Assembly (NCBI GenBank): GCA_018902385.1
Contig: JABSSW010000003.1
Coordinates: forward strand, 1-64,000
Source: Physcia stellaris
Lineage: Eukaryota; Ascomycota; Lecanoromycetes; Caliciales; Physciaceae
Direction of reading: 5' to 3'
Length of the DNA stretch: 64,000 nt
Shown: positions 49,104 to 61,289 of the stretch, in pieces
Layout: every line of letters starts with the position of its first letter
How positions within the stretch are numbered: position 1 is the stretch's first letter
Position numbers and translations under genes: made by a program
Notes under the pieces: generated by a model
Told to the model about the DNA's origin: nothing
The model's database searches: none
The model's input: the letters and a program-made list of their open reading frames with translations, nothing else

Positions 49104-51598
49104 ATGAGTTCGAGCAAACGAGGCAAGGCTTCGGGTGCCAGTTCACCTCCGCCATCATTCAATCGCGACGGCTTAGCCAAATCATTTATCTCGCCAAGTC
49201 CGGATTGGATGAATCGATGGGGGAAGACGAGTTGTCAGTCCCTTCGCCTCTTGTCTTCATTCCTTATTGATGGCTCACCGCAGTACTGTGACAGCATCGT
49301 CGAGAGACGAAGCCGAGGAAACCCCGCCACGATTCCTGCAAGCGGACTCCAAATTACGGACCAATCATATTGGCTTTGTCAACGCTGGCACGTCCACCAG
49401 TCACGACCAGGTAGAGTCCATAGAGACCATTTTTCGTACACCAGGGTCATCCGATAACCCTAGCATCCCTCCAAACATTGATGCTGGTTTAGGTCCCCCT
49501 CACTCAAACGGCTGCCCAGCAGTGAATTATACCTCCCAGTTTAATGTTATTGTTGATTCCGAGCGGAAGTTTGATAGCCAGTCGCCGTCCGCCAGTGATA
49601 AATTCACCATTGATCTTCGTGGCTCTGCGAGTTGGGTCGATACTGGTTTCCCTATGCCTACCGTTCGGCGGTCGCCTTCGCCTGAAGGCTCCGTCTCAAG
49701 TGAAGAAGTCATATTATTCTCAGGGCGGGGCGGTTCAAATTGCCGCCCAGAAAAGCCCATTAACTGGTCTTGGCCAAGCAACGATCCTATCACGATTTCT
49801 GATCCTCCAGCCAAAGTCAATGAAGCCCCCGCGGATAAGCATAGTACATCTGTAACGCCCCGCAAGATGTCACCTATTCTACACAAAGCCACTTCAAGCA
49901 TAAATCGCTTTAGCGGTGACGACTGTAAAGCGCGCGGTCGTCAGGTACCCTTCACGGCCCAGCGTCCTGCTCGGAAAAGGCACGGAAAGAACCAAAGAAA
50001 GATTGATCAGGATGCTGTTCTTGCTGATTACATTGCAAACGTCGATGCTGATGATGACTTTGATGGTTTGGCACTTGATTGTGCGCACGGTGTCCGCCGA
50101 GTTGATGCTATGGATACAGATTGTTGGCAGGATGAACCTGATGGATCTGAAGCTCTCCCTCGAGCTGAGAGTATCACATCTCTCAGTATGAACTGGCAAT
50201 CCGCCGATCTGGAAGCTTTTGACGAACTAAGCACGTCGGATGAAATACTTACCGCCGAGGTCAAAGGAATCGTCTCTAAGCGAAAAAGGCCCTCTGGTAT
50301 TCAATATCTTGTGGTCCCTGAGGGATATACAGTAAACGACGCTCGTTGGTATCCAACCGCCTTGCTTGGTGGATTTGCGGCTCGCCAAAAAATTCGCGTT
50401 TTTGAGAATGAACAAGCTCAACTCGAGGCATTCTCCACGGCTACTGATCCCGACTCTTTTTCAGATCAGGATGCGCAACAGGAGCAGGACCTGCAGGAGG
50501 AACTAGACGAACTTGCAGACGAACAGGATCTTCTCGATCGCCATCGAGAGAGAATGTCAGACGAACATATCGCAAGGCTATTCTTGGAGCAGGAAGAGCT
50601 TGGTCTCGCTTCTCACGACCTCGTATTGTACGATGGTGTGGAACGACAGTCACCTTCGGCTTATGTGGCTCAGAGACCGCGCAGGAACCCAGATCCTGGT
50701 AATATTAGCCAAACGCGGAGAAAGGCTAGAAATCGGTTCCGAGACGAGTTCCCTTCAGCCAGTATTATGGCAGACGTGTTGGAGCAAGATCCATATCATG
50801 GCTTTGACATTATGGACCAAGATCGCCCCAGTCTACGAAGGAAGGTCAAAGGACGCCGCGGTAGAATCCCTCTCGAGCTCTCCGATAGTGAAATTGAGCA
50901 AACACTCCAATCGCAATGGGAAAACGATAAAAATAAAAAGAAAGCTCGTAAACAGGACCGTGAAACACTACGCGCTCAAGGATTATTAGGCGGAAAGGGA
51001 AAGGCGAATTCGAGGGCCAAACACCCCGGTAACATATCGCTAGTAAAGATTAAAGACCAAATTCAGGACTTTCTAGGATCGACGAGTGAGAGGTATTGCC
51101 CTTCCCTTATAATTTGATTATTACGCTAAGGGCTGCAGCTTGACTTTACCGCCAATGTCTGATAAAGACCGCAAATTGGTCCATGAGGTCGCCAATGCGT
51201 TCAAGCTAACATCAAAGTCCTTTGGGAAGGGCAATGATCGGTTCCCGGTCCTCTATCGTACTCGCCGAACTCTTGCTTTTGATGAAGGTCTTCTAAACAG
51301 GAAGCAGTTACGATTATTCTTGGGCAAACCCTTACCTGCAAGAGCAAGGGTTTCGAAAGAACAATCCGTCACTGCAGGTGTAGCTCGTGGTGGTGGTTTT
51401 GCCAAGGCTGGCGTGTCTTATCGTGACGGAGACATAGTGGGAGCTGCAGCACCAGAGCTAGGGCAAGAAAACAAGGGGAGAGCGATGTTGGAGAAAATGG
51501 GTTGGAGCACGGGTACGGCGCTTGGTGCCCTGAACAACAAAGGCATCATGCAGCCCGTCGCTCATATTGTGAAGAATTCGAAGGCTGGCCTGGGGTGA
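49104..51598 (+). CDS. SQS1: R3H/G-patch protein of the Sqs1 type (spliceosome disassembly cofactor)
   Basis: Three exons (49104-49237, 49284-51092, 51139-51598), with two 46-nt introns, give 800 aa. Yeast Sqs1/Pfa1 activates the DEAH helicase Prp43 in ribosome biogenesis and splicing. Here most of the protein is low-complexity and acidic. One region is rich in DEQEQ repeats (about residues 410-440), and a Lys/Arg-rich segment comes before the second intron. An R3H domain follows at about 653-700 (DRKLVHEVANAFKLTSKSFG). A C-terminal G-patch ends exactly at the stop (GRAMLEKMGWSTGTALGAL, then KAGLG). The first splice joint uses a weak GTCCCT donor and is tentative. The alternative start in exon 2 (49267) would drop about 40 residues. 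Confidence 0.85.
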
Positions 51599-52221
51599 GT
51601 TGGTGCTTTGACCGTTATTTCACTCGTTTCTTTTCCCGACTGGACCAGAACACGGAGAGGACTTGTGGTAGCTGGTTGTCGAGCATAGCGGGCGATTCCA
51701 TTGTTTCCAAATCAAGCGGCATTGCTGGAATACCTAAATGTACAAACATTCGGGTTGTGTATACATGTCTTGCTTCATATTGTCTAAGTGGATTTCAAGG
51801 CTAGACAGCGACTTGCCAAACAATACTCTATGTACCATGTAGAAGCCATCTACCTTATCAATGTTTCAAGTGATCAAACTGTTGGCTTGGACCGCGCAAT
51901 CTGATGCTCGTGGGATTGATCGAGGGCTAGGGTTCAAGGCTGTCACTCAAGGGCAACAATTTTACTTTTCAGCACTCTTGCCTACTTACATGTAGTATTC
52001 GCTATCTGCGTTGCTCGATCAAGAGAATGGTATCTTAGAGTCGACGGGCGATTGGTATTGAAGAGTTCATGAATCGGGTATACGTATAACGCTTAGTAAA
52101 CTGAATAGCGATGCCTCGCCATGCCGCTAACCCTCGGGCTCATCGGTTCTCGTACGGAAGTACACACTAGACAGATACTCAAAGATAGCTTAGCTACATT
52201 GATAGATGCTGTGAGCTACGC
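51599..52221. other. Convergent intergenic region (3' ends of SQS1 and JJJ1)
   Basis: This is 623 bp of ordinary sequence. I see no gene or repeat. Confidence 0.5.
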
Positions 52222-54000
52222 TCATCGCTTTTTACCCTTGCCGCCTTTTGCTTGTTGGGGTACCGGTCGCGCATGGCCGAAGTCCTGGATGTGACTGAAA
52301 AGCCTTGTTCTAGAAGGGAAGGCTGCATTGCATGTAGCGCACTTGAACTGGATCCAATCGTCAGTGTTCGGAATGAGTGACAATACAAATATGCATACCT
52401 CTGCATTGGCTAACTCGGTCGCCAGTGCGGCCTTTTTTGCCCGTTTCTCCTTGGCTTTGCCAGCCTTCCGCGAAGGGGATGAGTGTCTATTACCGTCTAG
52501 TGTCTCCTTGGAAAACATATTTGTTACCCTGTCAAGATCGTGTAAGTGCTCATCGTCATCCCTACGGCCTCCCTTCTCGCACTTGGAACCCAGAAAACGC
52601 TCTTCCACCTTCTCCCGTGAAGCATATTCATCGTCTGTGGATGACGCCGAAGAAGGATTCGGACTTGCTAGGAGTTCGCTATCAATTACTTGATGCGTTC
52701 TGTCTGTGCCGGAGAGGTCGGATGCTACCGCTTCTCCTTCGGGCTTGCTGGTATCAATTTCATTGATACCACGAGTGACCACACCGTCATACCCCGGGAT
52801 ACTCGATACGTCTTCATCGTCCTTCTCCGCAGGCGTCGAGATAGCGCTGCTGGCGCCGTTATCGAGGTCTAAAGCTTTGGCTTCTCCACGCATGTCTTTT
52901 CTGAGACGGTCTACCGCTTTGATATGTTTCCTACTTTTCTCGTGCGCATCTAATTGCTTCTCACTCTTAAAGACTTTATAGCACACAACACATTCAAAAA
53001 CTTTCTCTGGCTCCTCTTCTGACTCCTGGACCCCTTCGTCAATAGTCTCGGCAGTCATCTCATGGTGGGTGGCCCATTCTGCAACCTTCTCCTTCTCGGC
53101 CATTTTGGCGCGATTTGCTGCCTTTGATCGAGCTGCCTGAGCATTAGCAGCATCCCTGTTGATCTTCTGTCGCTCCGCGTCTGTTGGAACATTCTGCTTG
53201 TATCTAGGGTCACGTTTTCGAGCGAATGCTACAAGTTGCCGAACAGTGTCGTTGAACTTGCGGACTCCTTCGTTTCTGAATTTTCTATTTTCCTTTTCCA
53301 TCGTACGCCGACTACGACGATCTTGTGCGTCTGAGGTGCGGAAGACGTCCATCCATGAGAAAGTCTTCTTAGTCGCAAATCCATTCCACGCGGCATAGAA
53401 AGGTCTCACTATATCTTCATAGCTGTCATCGGCATGGCCAAAAGAGGGATAGTCAATAGGCTCTAGCCCTTCCCAATCGCAAGCCATGCGCTCCTCCTTC
53501 GCGAGGGTTTCAAATGTATTACAGAGAACGCCGTAAAAGCCATTGCTTGCATCTGAAAAGTCAATTTCGCCTGTAAACCTTGCAAACAGCCGCATCAGAT
53601 CATCTGCGGTGGTGACCCTGACATTGTGTTCATAGTGCGCTCCGGCTGTCTCGTTCCCGCCACTTAGGATGATACTTCGGTGAGAGTCGTACCACGACCT
53701 CTCTTGTGGATCTGAGAGCACCTCATACGCCGACTGAATCTCAGCAAAACGTTGGGTTGTCTCGGTGACATTGCCATAATTGCGATCTGGATGGAGCTCT
53801 AACGCCTTTTTTCGGTAAGCTTTTTTGATTCTACATTCCGGGATTAAAGTCTCAACTACGTTAGAGGGTTGATAACGGACCTACTCCTCGTCGGTGGCCT
53901 GACGGTCGACGCCTAGCAACTCGTAGTAGCATGTGTTAAATTCTCCTGAACCCTCTTCATGATCACCACCACGACCATTCGTTGACTGATAGGCACCCAT
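52222..54000 (-). CDS. JJJ1: J-domain and C2H2 zinc-finger protein Jjj1
   Basis: Three exons (54000-53885, 53830-52399, 52347-52222) give 557 aa. Yeast Jjj1 is a cytosolic Hsp70 co-chaperone needed for late 60S ribosome maturation and release of export factors. The J domain (about residues 25-95) carries the HPD motif at 52-54 and spans the first intron. The middle holds the W-D-V-F and DPRYK segments typical of the family, and a charged coiled coil. A U1-like C2H2 finger follows (ECVVCYKVFKSEKQLDAH), then an acidic linker and a second finger (CATCNAAFPSRTRLFSHI) before a basic GGKGKKR end. The last intron (52398-52348) is 51 nt, in frame and free of stops, so an unspliced form would add 17 residues. 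Confidence 0.94.
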
Positions 54001-54287
54001 GAGAGTATCAAAAGTCTAACACCCGTGTTAGCGATGTACAAAACAATCCATCCCGGCTTACGTTGGCATAGGAGGCGCTTGGTGATACGTACGTACCTCA
54101 TTATCCCGTATTTTAAACTAAGTAGTGCGGGTGCCAAAGTGCGTTACGCGCGCTTAAGCTTACAGCGAGAGATCTGCGATACTCGAGTGACGACATTCTC
54201 TGATCAATTCACTCCCAGAGATATGGCAAGATCATGTAGATTACCAATTTCCCAGCCCCATTGTTCGGCCCAGAATCAAGAGAAACC
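54001..54287. promoter_or_regulatory. Divergent promoter region of JJJ1 and the F-box gene
   Basis: A 287-bp spacer between start codons. No motif is assigned. Confidence 0.5.
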
Positions 54288-56240
54288 ATGCCGCCTAAAA
54301 CCTTATACGATCTCCCGAGCGAAGTCGTACACCAAATTCTTCTGCTTCTAGATCCAGTTTTCTTGCCAGCACTTGAGCTTGTCTCCAAACAGTTTGCGCG
54401 GTTCGTGGATCAACCACTACTATGGCAGAATCATTGTTTGCATCAATTCAAATACTGGAATTGTGAGCGCAACATCAAAGGAAAACTTGCTGAGAATGTC
54501 AACCATACAAATTGGAAAGCGTTGTACGCCGAACGCTACAGAATCGACCGAGACGTAAGCCGTGAAATTGAAAGTATTCTATCAACTCAGACGAGTCGCA
54601 TCCTGAAGGCGACAAAAATTGTTGATTTTGGCTACGAAGCGAAGGATACTTTACTTCGTCATTGTGCAGCCGCAGATGATGCAGAGGATGTTCTAGCTCG
54701 ACGGTGAGGCTTTACTCTTTCCTTGGTTCCGCCTCCTTTGACCTCGACGTGCACGATGAATACTGATGTTCCCTATCCGAGATTTAGATACTATAGTCAC
54801 GCAGTCTTAGCGTCTTTGCATAGATCATTAGCCACCCAGCAGTGGCATCATCTACATCTGAAAAGCGTCGTTCCGCTCGAGAAAGCACTGGCGGCCTTTG
54901 ATATTTTTACCTCCCATAACCAGGAAGAGGATTTTGAGAAGGTGCGTGAAAAAGATCAAGGACATTTGGTTAGGCAGTAAACTTACGTCTACAGATATCG
55001 GAAAGTCTCGACACACTCGCCAAGGAAGTTCGTGAGCAATGTCCTAGATTGTTTGACCAGACGTTACGCCAGCAGGCTCTGGAAATTACAAATTACTTAC
55101 GCCGCAACAACTTTCAAGGGGTTCGTCATGATGCTCAATATCATGACCTACCGAACAATTTCATCGGGATGGCGTTGCGGGACGAAGAGCACCAAACCTT
55201 ACCGCTGGTATTGGTAGCCATATACTGCTGTGTTGCACAGCGACTAGGAATTGACGCGCAGCCTTGTGCGTTCCCTCATCATGTACATGTGATCATCAAA
55301 GCACCAGATGACCAAGACTTGGACGGGCGAACTGTTGTGGCGGAATCAGAATCATCGTATATGTACCTGGATCCTTGGCGGTCCAGCGATGAGACGCCAA
55401 AAGGAGAACTTATCCAAAGGCTCCAGATTCTGAAGATAGATCCTTCCCATTTTTCAGCTCTACTCGGGCCTTCTTCCACGGCCGAAATTGTGCGGAGAAA
55501 CGCACGCAATGTTTGGACTTCTGTCCAAATGGTATCTCAGACTACCGGCGTCGGTGGTCATTTGAGCCCTCCCCCAGCTTTCCCAGGCACTAATGATGCG
55601 GCCTTTGGGGCACTATGGGCTTTGCTCCTACTACCAGAAGGGCAAGGCCACCAGATCAAGGCCCAACAGAAAAGGCTGATACCTTACGTACTGCACCATA
55701 TTACACAGAATTTCCCTCTAGACCTAGGCATTTTCGAGAAGAACGCCCTGCCTTCTTTCCACGAACAAGACCACTTCGAGCAGCTACGAGACAGTGTGCT
55801 ACGTATGCTTGCCGTTGATGACGCACCTAAAGAAAGTAAGCCGCGACTGCTGGAAAAGGATGTTCGCTATAAAGTCGGTCAAGTATTTCAGCATAAGCGC
55901 TATCATTATACAGCCGTCATCACGGGCTGGGATGTGGAGTGCGCCGCTAGCGAGGCTTGGATTGCGCAGATGAATGTTCGCTCATTACCCGGCGGCCAGC
56001 ATCAGGCATTTTACCACGTTATGTACGTTATCAACGGTCTAATGTAGGCCAGAGCTAACATCGCTTCACAGGGTCGAAGATAAGAGTGTAAGATACGTCG
56101 CAGAGGAGAATGTTCGGATTGTGACCCCCAACGTTGCCACGTCCGAGCTCATGGCTATCGCTGGGCAACATTTCAAACGTTGGGACTTCTCAGCTAAGTG
56201 CTTTGTAAGCAATGTTAGGGATGAGTATCCCGACGATTAG
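54288..56240 (+). CDS. FBXO21-like F-box protein with transglutaminase-like and YccV domains
   Basis: Four exons (54288-54703, 54788-54941, 54995-56022, 56072-56240) give 588 aa. An N-terminal F-box lies at about residues 5-45 (LYDLPSEVVHQILLLLDPVFLPALELVSKQ). A SirB1/transglutaminase-core-2 region lies at about 195-345 (RHDAQYHDLPNNFIGMAL, ...RLGIDAQPCAFPHHVHV). A YccV-like, hemimethylated-DNA-binding-type domain lies at about 478-565 (KVGQVFQHKRYHYTAVITGWD). The same three domains in the same order define animal FBXO21, a substrate receptor of SCF ubiquitin ligases. By analogy this is an SCF receptor, with unknown substrate. Intron positions are supported by frame and by YccV conservation across the last joint. 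The gene is divergent from JJJ1. Confidence 0.9.
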
Positions 56241-56397
56241 ACAATCCAGCACTGCATGAGCCATCAAGAGAATACAGTCTCTTTTGATTAAACGATCTTC
56301 GAATCCAAGCAAGGGGAGTTCAGCAATACTTGACTTGTAATCGTATGTCTTAACGTATACAATGCTCGTCGATCAACGATTTAAACAACCAGCGCGA

Positions 56398-57531
56398 CTA
56401 CTTCATACCAATGGTTCCTAGTAAAGCTTGTGTCTGCCTTTGAGATAGCCCGTCGACCTTTCCTAATTCTAGCTGAGTATACAAAGGTTTCGGCTGAGCT
56501 TTGAGCATACCCTCGATGAAAGACAACAGCCGTTCCACAAGAGCATCAATCGGTAACTCCTTGGCCAGTAGTTCATTCGCATGCTCTTGTAATGATCTGC
56601 CGTCAGGTGGCATAATCTGCAAATGCAAATCGTAAGCTTGCGGGCCTCTGTATCATAGCAAAGAAAGCCCAACGCCACTTACGGTTCGGATATGCTCATA
56701 TTTGACATCATTCCATCCAAGTACTTCCGCTTCTTCTTCCTGATCGCAAAACATGGCATTGATTGCCCACTCATCAGTACCTTGCTCAGCGCTCAAATCG
56801 GGATCATAGCTCCAAGCGAAAGCTTCCTTGACAGCATCTGTGAGCCTCACGCCACGTAGGAGACTTTGCTCCAAAGCCGCATGTGCCATATACCCTGCAG
56901 CGAGTCGCATCCAGAGGACGGAAACGGGCTGCTTCTGCAGTACGCTCTGTGCGGCCGACAAGGCCATGAAGGACGGTAATGTGTCAATTAAAGATATAGG
57001 ATGGTCTGGCCCGTATATGTTTGTCGAAGTTCGCATTCCTGAATCCCTTGAATCGGTGGTATTGACTCCTTGCGCAGCACCTTCCGTTTCTATCGTGTCT
57101 GCCAGGCGGTTCCCAAAATTGGAAGACTTGCGTCGCTGGGTACTGGAGTCCCTAAGACGCTTGATGATCTTTTTTGACGGCCTGATTGTCAATGAGGCGA
57201 AACGACTGCAGAAAAGGGATGTGAACTTCAATAACCGCAAGCGATTTTGTAATTCTTGGGTGCCATGATCTCCTGGATGTAGAGATCGAAAGAAGAGGAG
57301 GAATGCTGTGGCCGTGTTAGAAAGATGAGGGCCGAAAGAGTACGGGATTAACATACAGTCCACTAACTGTAAGAGCGTATCCGCACAGTCCTCATGCTTG
57401 TTCCGGTCACCCTTCTCAGAGCTGCCCTTTCTGAAGTCATGAATGAGTACCTTGGTGGCAGAGTAGAGAAGATAATCTAGAATCGCATGGTCGACCTCAA
57501 GCTGTGAGGAAGGGTTTGCACGCTTCTCCAT
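56398..57531 (-). CDS. Unrecognised protein, 338 aa (conserved-looking, no known domain)
   Basis: Probable exons are 57531-57357, 57305-56683 and 56616-56398. The first intron (57356-57306, GTATGT donor, CTAAC branch site, ACAG acceptor) is 51 nt, in frame and stop-free, so a 355-aa unspliced product is also possible. The second intron has GTAAGT and TTGCAG ends. The predicted protein is mainly helical and lacks a signal peptide and clear membrane helices. It opens MEKRANPSSQLEVDHAILDYLL, has a basic middle (SLTIRPSKKIIKRLR), and ends with an amphipathic region and QALLGTIGMK. I recognise no catalytic motif. Good splice signals and codon use support a real gene. It is convergent with the F-box gene. 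Confidence 0.75.
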
Positions 57532-57876
57532 CGTGTGCTATCCTGAGGAGATTGAGGTTATGTCAGATCGATTGCGTCTTTATGCTCGTGGATGCTTCAA
57601 TGGTGAGTTTTTCACACCTTGCGGGTTTTCTTTTGGACAGCCATAATAACAGTGAATGCCTCGCCTTATAGAAGCCTCATAGACTAGAGTTCTACTGTGT
57701 TATAGCTATGCACAAAGGTAAACGTAGGAAAATGCAAGATTGAATTGGTCCCATGCATTATTCAATATGATAATGGTTTTTTGTTCTTCAAGAAGTGTAC
57801 GCCAAGATGAGTTGTTCTCCTAAAGTAATCGGTTGAGCCGGCTACTGTTCGCTTGCGGCCAATCAAATCAATAGGG
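57532..57876. other. Intergenic region left of the TIR element
   Basis: 345 bp in which I see no gene or repeat. Confidence 0.45.
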
Positions 57877-58418
57877 GTCTTCAGAGTAACTTTTTTTCGA
57901 CCTCGTAGACCTCGTAGACCTCGTAAGCAGGGGTCTGAAACACAACCCCCACGAGGTCTACGAGGTCTACGAGTACTCGTAGACCTCGTTAGCTAATTGG
58001 ACTCAATCGATCGATTAGACCTCGTTAACGACCTCGTTGTGGCGAATTTGAAGGTCTTTTCTTCGAATTAATCAAGGTCTTGAAGGTCTTGCAGGTCTTG
58101 ACGCAATTTTCTTCTCATTTTTCTTTTCGCACGGATACGTTGTTTAGGTCATCGCTATTGTTTGTTATCGCTATAGCATCTGTCATCGCTGGTGCATTTA
58201 CATGTCACTTTGCATTCTCGATTTTCGCTATCTTATAAAGTACATAGTTCTAGTACTATGAGGGCGGGGGCTGAATAAAACGCAATGGTGCTAATGCGCC
58301 AAGATCGGACGATTAATTACACCCGCAAATGGGATCCTCACGGTAAAGCCATTTAACGAGCTCTACGAGATCTAATAGGTACGAGGTCTACGAGGTCGAA
58401 AAAAGTTACTCTGAAGAC
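57877..58418. mobile_element. Small TIR element (MITE-like) with GACCTCGTA subterminal repeats
   Basis: Terminal inverted repeats of about 38 bp (one single-base length difference in a T run) start GTCTTCAGAGTAAC and run into iterated GACCTCGTA units. The whole element is 542 bp and non-coding. The interior carries more copies of the same unit in both orientations (for example TACGAGGTC repeats near 57950) and a second motif, AAGGTCTTG, repeated near 58070-58100. No clear target duplication is visible at the ends, so the superfamily is open. The repeated subterminal units are typical of transposase-binding arrays in non-autonomous DNA transposons. Confidence 0.8.
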
Positions 58419-58939
58419 AATGAAGCCTAAGCAATCTATAGCTGATAGGGTTAGGTCTCGCACCAGAACTCATCTCTGGGCCGACACGAGTATAATTAGG
58501 TTATCGAGGTGTATGTACAATGTACAAACTTACTCCGTAGTACTGTACCGAGGTGCTCCTTTGGGAGAAAACACTTCCTAGGAAAGACGAATACTTATAT
58601 TGGCTCACTCTGAATACTTAGGAACAAATTTCGCTCAAGTAATGTGATTACAGGTAGATTGAGTGTACAAGGTGCTCAATTTGGCATCTTCGCTCCTACA
58701 TATCTCTACTCTCTAGAAGACTGCCAGACTTCACCTATACCCATGGAATGCTACCTTGCAAGCGTATGAAAGCCTTTAAACGAACCAATAGAGACGATGT
58801 TGCACCAAATAGCACTCGTTGAGACGTGAACAGTGATGAGCCACGCTGTGTCATAAGTTTTATGTATCTGATTCCGAGCGTGTACAATCCACGATATACT
58901 CGCCATATGGGAACCGACTGAAATAACCGATTGATCATT
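58419..58939. other. Intergenic region between the TIR element and the UCH gene
   Basis: 521 bp with no supported gene. A minus-strand frame here is an extension beyond the UCH stop in another frame and looks spurious. Confidence 0.45.
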
Positions 58940-60745
58940 TCACCTCTTCTGCTTCTTGCTTCTTGATTTGGGTGTTCCGTAGCCATCGATCGGCCTCCGT
59001 GCCAAAATCTGGGCCAGCTTGATTGCCAGCGGCCCATAGTCATGTCGCCTTGCATTCGCCTTTTCTACATCCAAGCGTTGCGCCTCACACTCATCTCTTA
59101 CTGAAGTCCAAAGCCGCGCTTGGGCGATACAGAGTTCTTCTTGGGATGCAATAACGTCGGAAACCTCATGACTATGAAGAGCCGACTCAATCGAGGATGC
59201 GACTTTGGCTTGCTCGATCACATCTGATGTAAGCCCAATGTTAAGGTCAGGCCCCATAAGGGTATTTGTGACCACGCAGCCCTGTTGGTCCCCCAAAGAG
59301 GCACAATTCTTTGTGTCTGTGCTGATGCTTTTTAAATGCGAAGCTAAAGCTTGGAGACCTTTGACGTTTTCGGCTAACGCAGGAACTAATTCGAGTAGTG
59401 GATCCTTGACTAAGCTCAAAATAGCGAATTCAATCTGACCCTCTTCGTACTCAGCCATGCGTGCCTCAATATCCGGCTTGGCGTTCCTGATCCAATTCTC
59501 GGACTTTATGCTCCCTTGCAATAAATCGTTAGTGAGAGTCGCAATACTGAAACGATCGAATCCCGCATACCCAGTCTCTGCGGTTGTCTTTCTAAACCAT
59601 CGAGCTTCCACACATGATCCTCAACCGGTACGTAGGCAATGAAGTGGAAGCCGGCATCTTCATCAGCATTGGCTGACTTAGACTTCTTCGATTGTTTTTT
59701 GGCAGTCACCTCGTTCTTCATATGTAGATCCGCGTTGAGCATATCCATATTCCTAGTTACTCGGTCAGCCACTTAGACAGGATGAAGTGTGAGTTGCAAC
59801 CATTGGAAATTAGTCAAACAACTCCAGTCCCAAGCAACGGTGATACCTCGAGTCTAATCTCGCAGCGATTGCAGGTGACAACGCAAACTTTATCCTAAGG
59901 AAGAAGAAGATGCTCGAAGTTGTCTAAGGGATCTTTCATTCGCCTTAAGGGGAGCACCCACAGTGCATGTATTCCTTTCAAGACACGCAGTAAATACAAG
60001 CGTGAACGCCGAAAAGAGTGACACAACTGTTGTTCCTCCAACGAGATATAATGAAATCTTACTGACCGAGCAAAGGAATTATGAACCTCTTTCACGAATG
60101 TAAAGTTGCTGATTGCATCCCCACGTAGAGCTGGACTTAGTTCCTTTGTGAAAGACTTAAACTGCTTGAGAGGTTCCCCAAGCTCGATATTGGGGGTGTT
60201 GTTCACGATGTTGAGCAAGGCCACGCTTGCGCAGGCATTGGAGGTAGTCTAGCAAACGGTCAGTCATTTTGGGCACAGTTACAAGGGGCCTTGTTGACCT
60301 GATTTGCAAACCAGACCCCTTCTGGGCAGCTTTGCTCGAGCTTGTCGGGATCTTCTTCTCTCCATTTGAATAGGAATACAAGCCCATAGACAGGTTGACT
60401 AAATACTTAGGAGCGATCATTTTACCGTGGTAGGTTTTTGTATACATACGGAAGAAATGCGAGCAGCTCATCGTCCAGGGACACTACCTCCTGCACCTTT
60501 ATGCCTTTGACACCAAAATCCCGAAGCATGATATTGAAATAAGCCTTATAAGGTCAGCGCTGCCAATCGCTCAAGATAGCATCATCATGTACCGGCTCCG
60601 ACTCGATCTCGCAAAAGCCCCTCCATTGCTTTCTATCATGAACCGTGGCCCTTACGAATTGGCTATCCGGGAAAGTCTTTGTGACGGATGTGCTTGAGTC
60701 GTCGAATAACCGTTTCGTTACGTTTCTTCTGGGACGTTGGCTCAT
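58940..60745 (-). CDS. uch2: Ubiquitin C-terminal hydrolase of the UCH37/UCHL5 type
   Basis: Six exons (60745-60593, 60544-60450, 60398-60299, 60248-60067, 59752-59571, 59514-58940) give 428 aa. It is a C12-family cysteine protease that removes ubiquitin. The animal and fission-yeast orthologues sit on the proteasome 19S cap. The oxyanion Gln lies in FANQ (residue 116), the nucleophile Cys122 in NACAS, His213 in GFHFIAYVP and Asp228 in WKLDGLERQP. The crossover loop after NSFARNMDML is rich in Lys and Ser. The C-terminal part contains the ULD-like helical region (about 280-390) and ends in a basic tail, SRSKKQKR. All introns are 49-314 nt with GT-AG ends, and exon 4 uses a GTCAGT donor. The gene is divergent from POM152. 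Confidence 0.94.
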
Positions 60746-61289
60746 CTTGTTATATTGGGTGAAATGAAGCTACCAGGCTCTGCCCCTAGATACCCTGCAA
60801 GGAGCCGATGTGGTGGGGTAAAGTGACAAGCCATTATCACATTATTCCTGGACAATGGTGACACCATCTGGTACCTAGTATGGTAGTCATTGCATCACTT
60901 TGGATGACTTATGGCGGATTCAGAGATACCAAATGCAGCCTCGGTACCAAGTTACCAAATGTATTCTAGTGATAGGTAAGCAAGTGATCGATTGAGACTT
61001 TATGGGCGAAAGCTACCTCTGACGTACTTTTTGGAAGTGACCGTCGGAGCGGCTAACAAGCGCTTCCGTCGTGGAAAGAAGCGACCAGCGCTTACTAATA
61101 ATAGTAAAAATACCGGGGCACCAACGCGGTCGCGAGATTCGCGCTGGATTGGTATGGCAGTCGTCTACTGGTACATCTAATCAGACTTTTTTCCGCCCAC
61201 AGCACTTGGCTAACAGCACTACAAACTCATTTTGTCGTAGCTACAAAGACATTAATTTGGAGTTTCCCAAGTACATCTCAAAAGATGCC
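60746..61289. promoter_or_regulatory. Divergent promoter region of the UCH gene and POM152
   Basis: This is 544 bp between start codons. It contains short direct repeats (GGTACC and TACCAAAT-like words near 60870-60960) but no identifiable gene. Confidence 0.45.

Noticed and set aside
58735-59055. A 106-aa minus-strand frame overlapping the UCH 3' end.
   Set aside because: It is out of frame with the conserved UCH tail and has no recognisable content.
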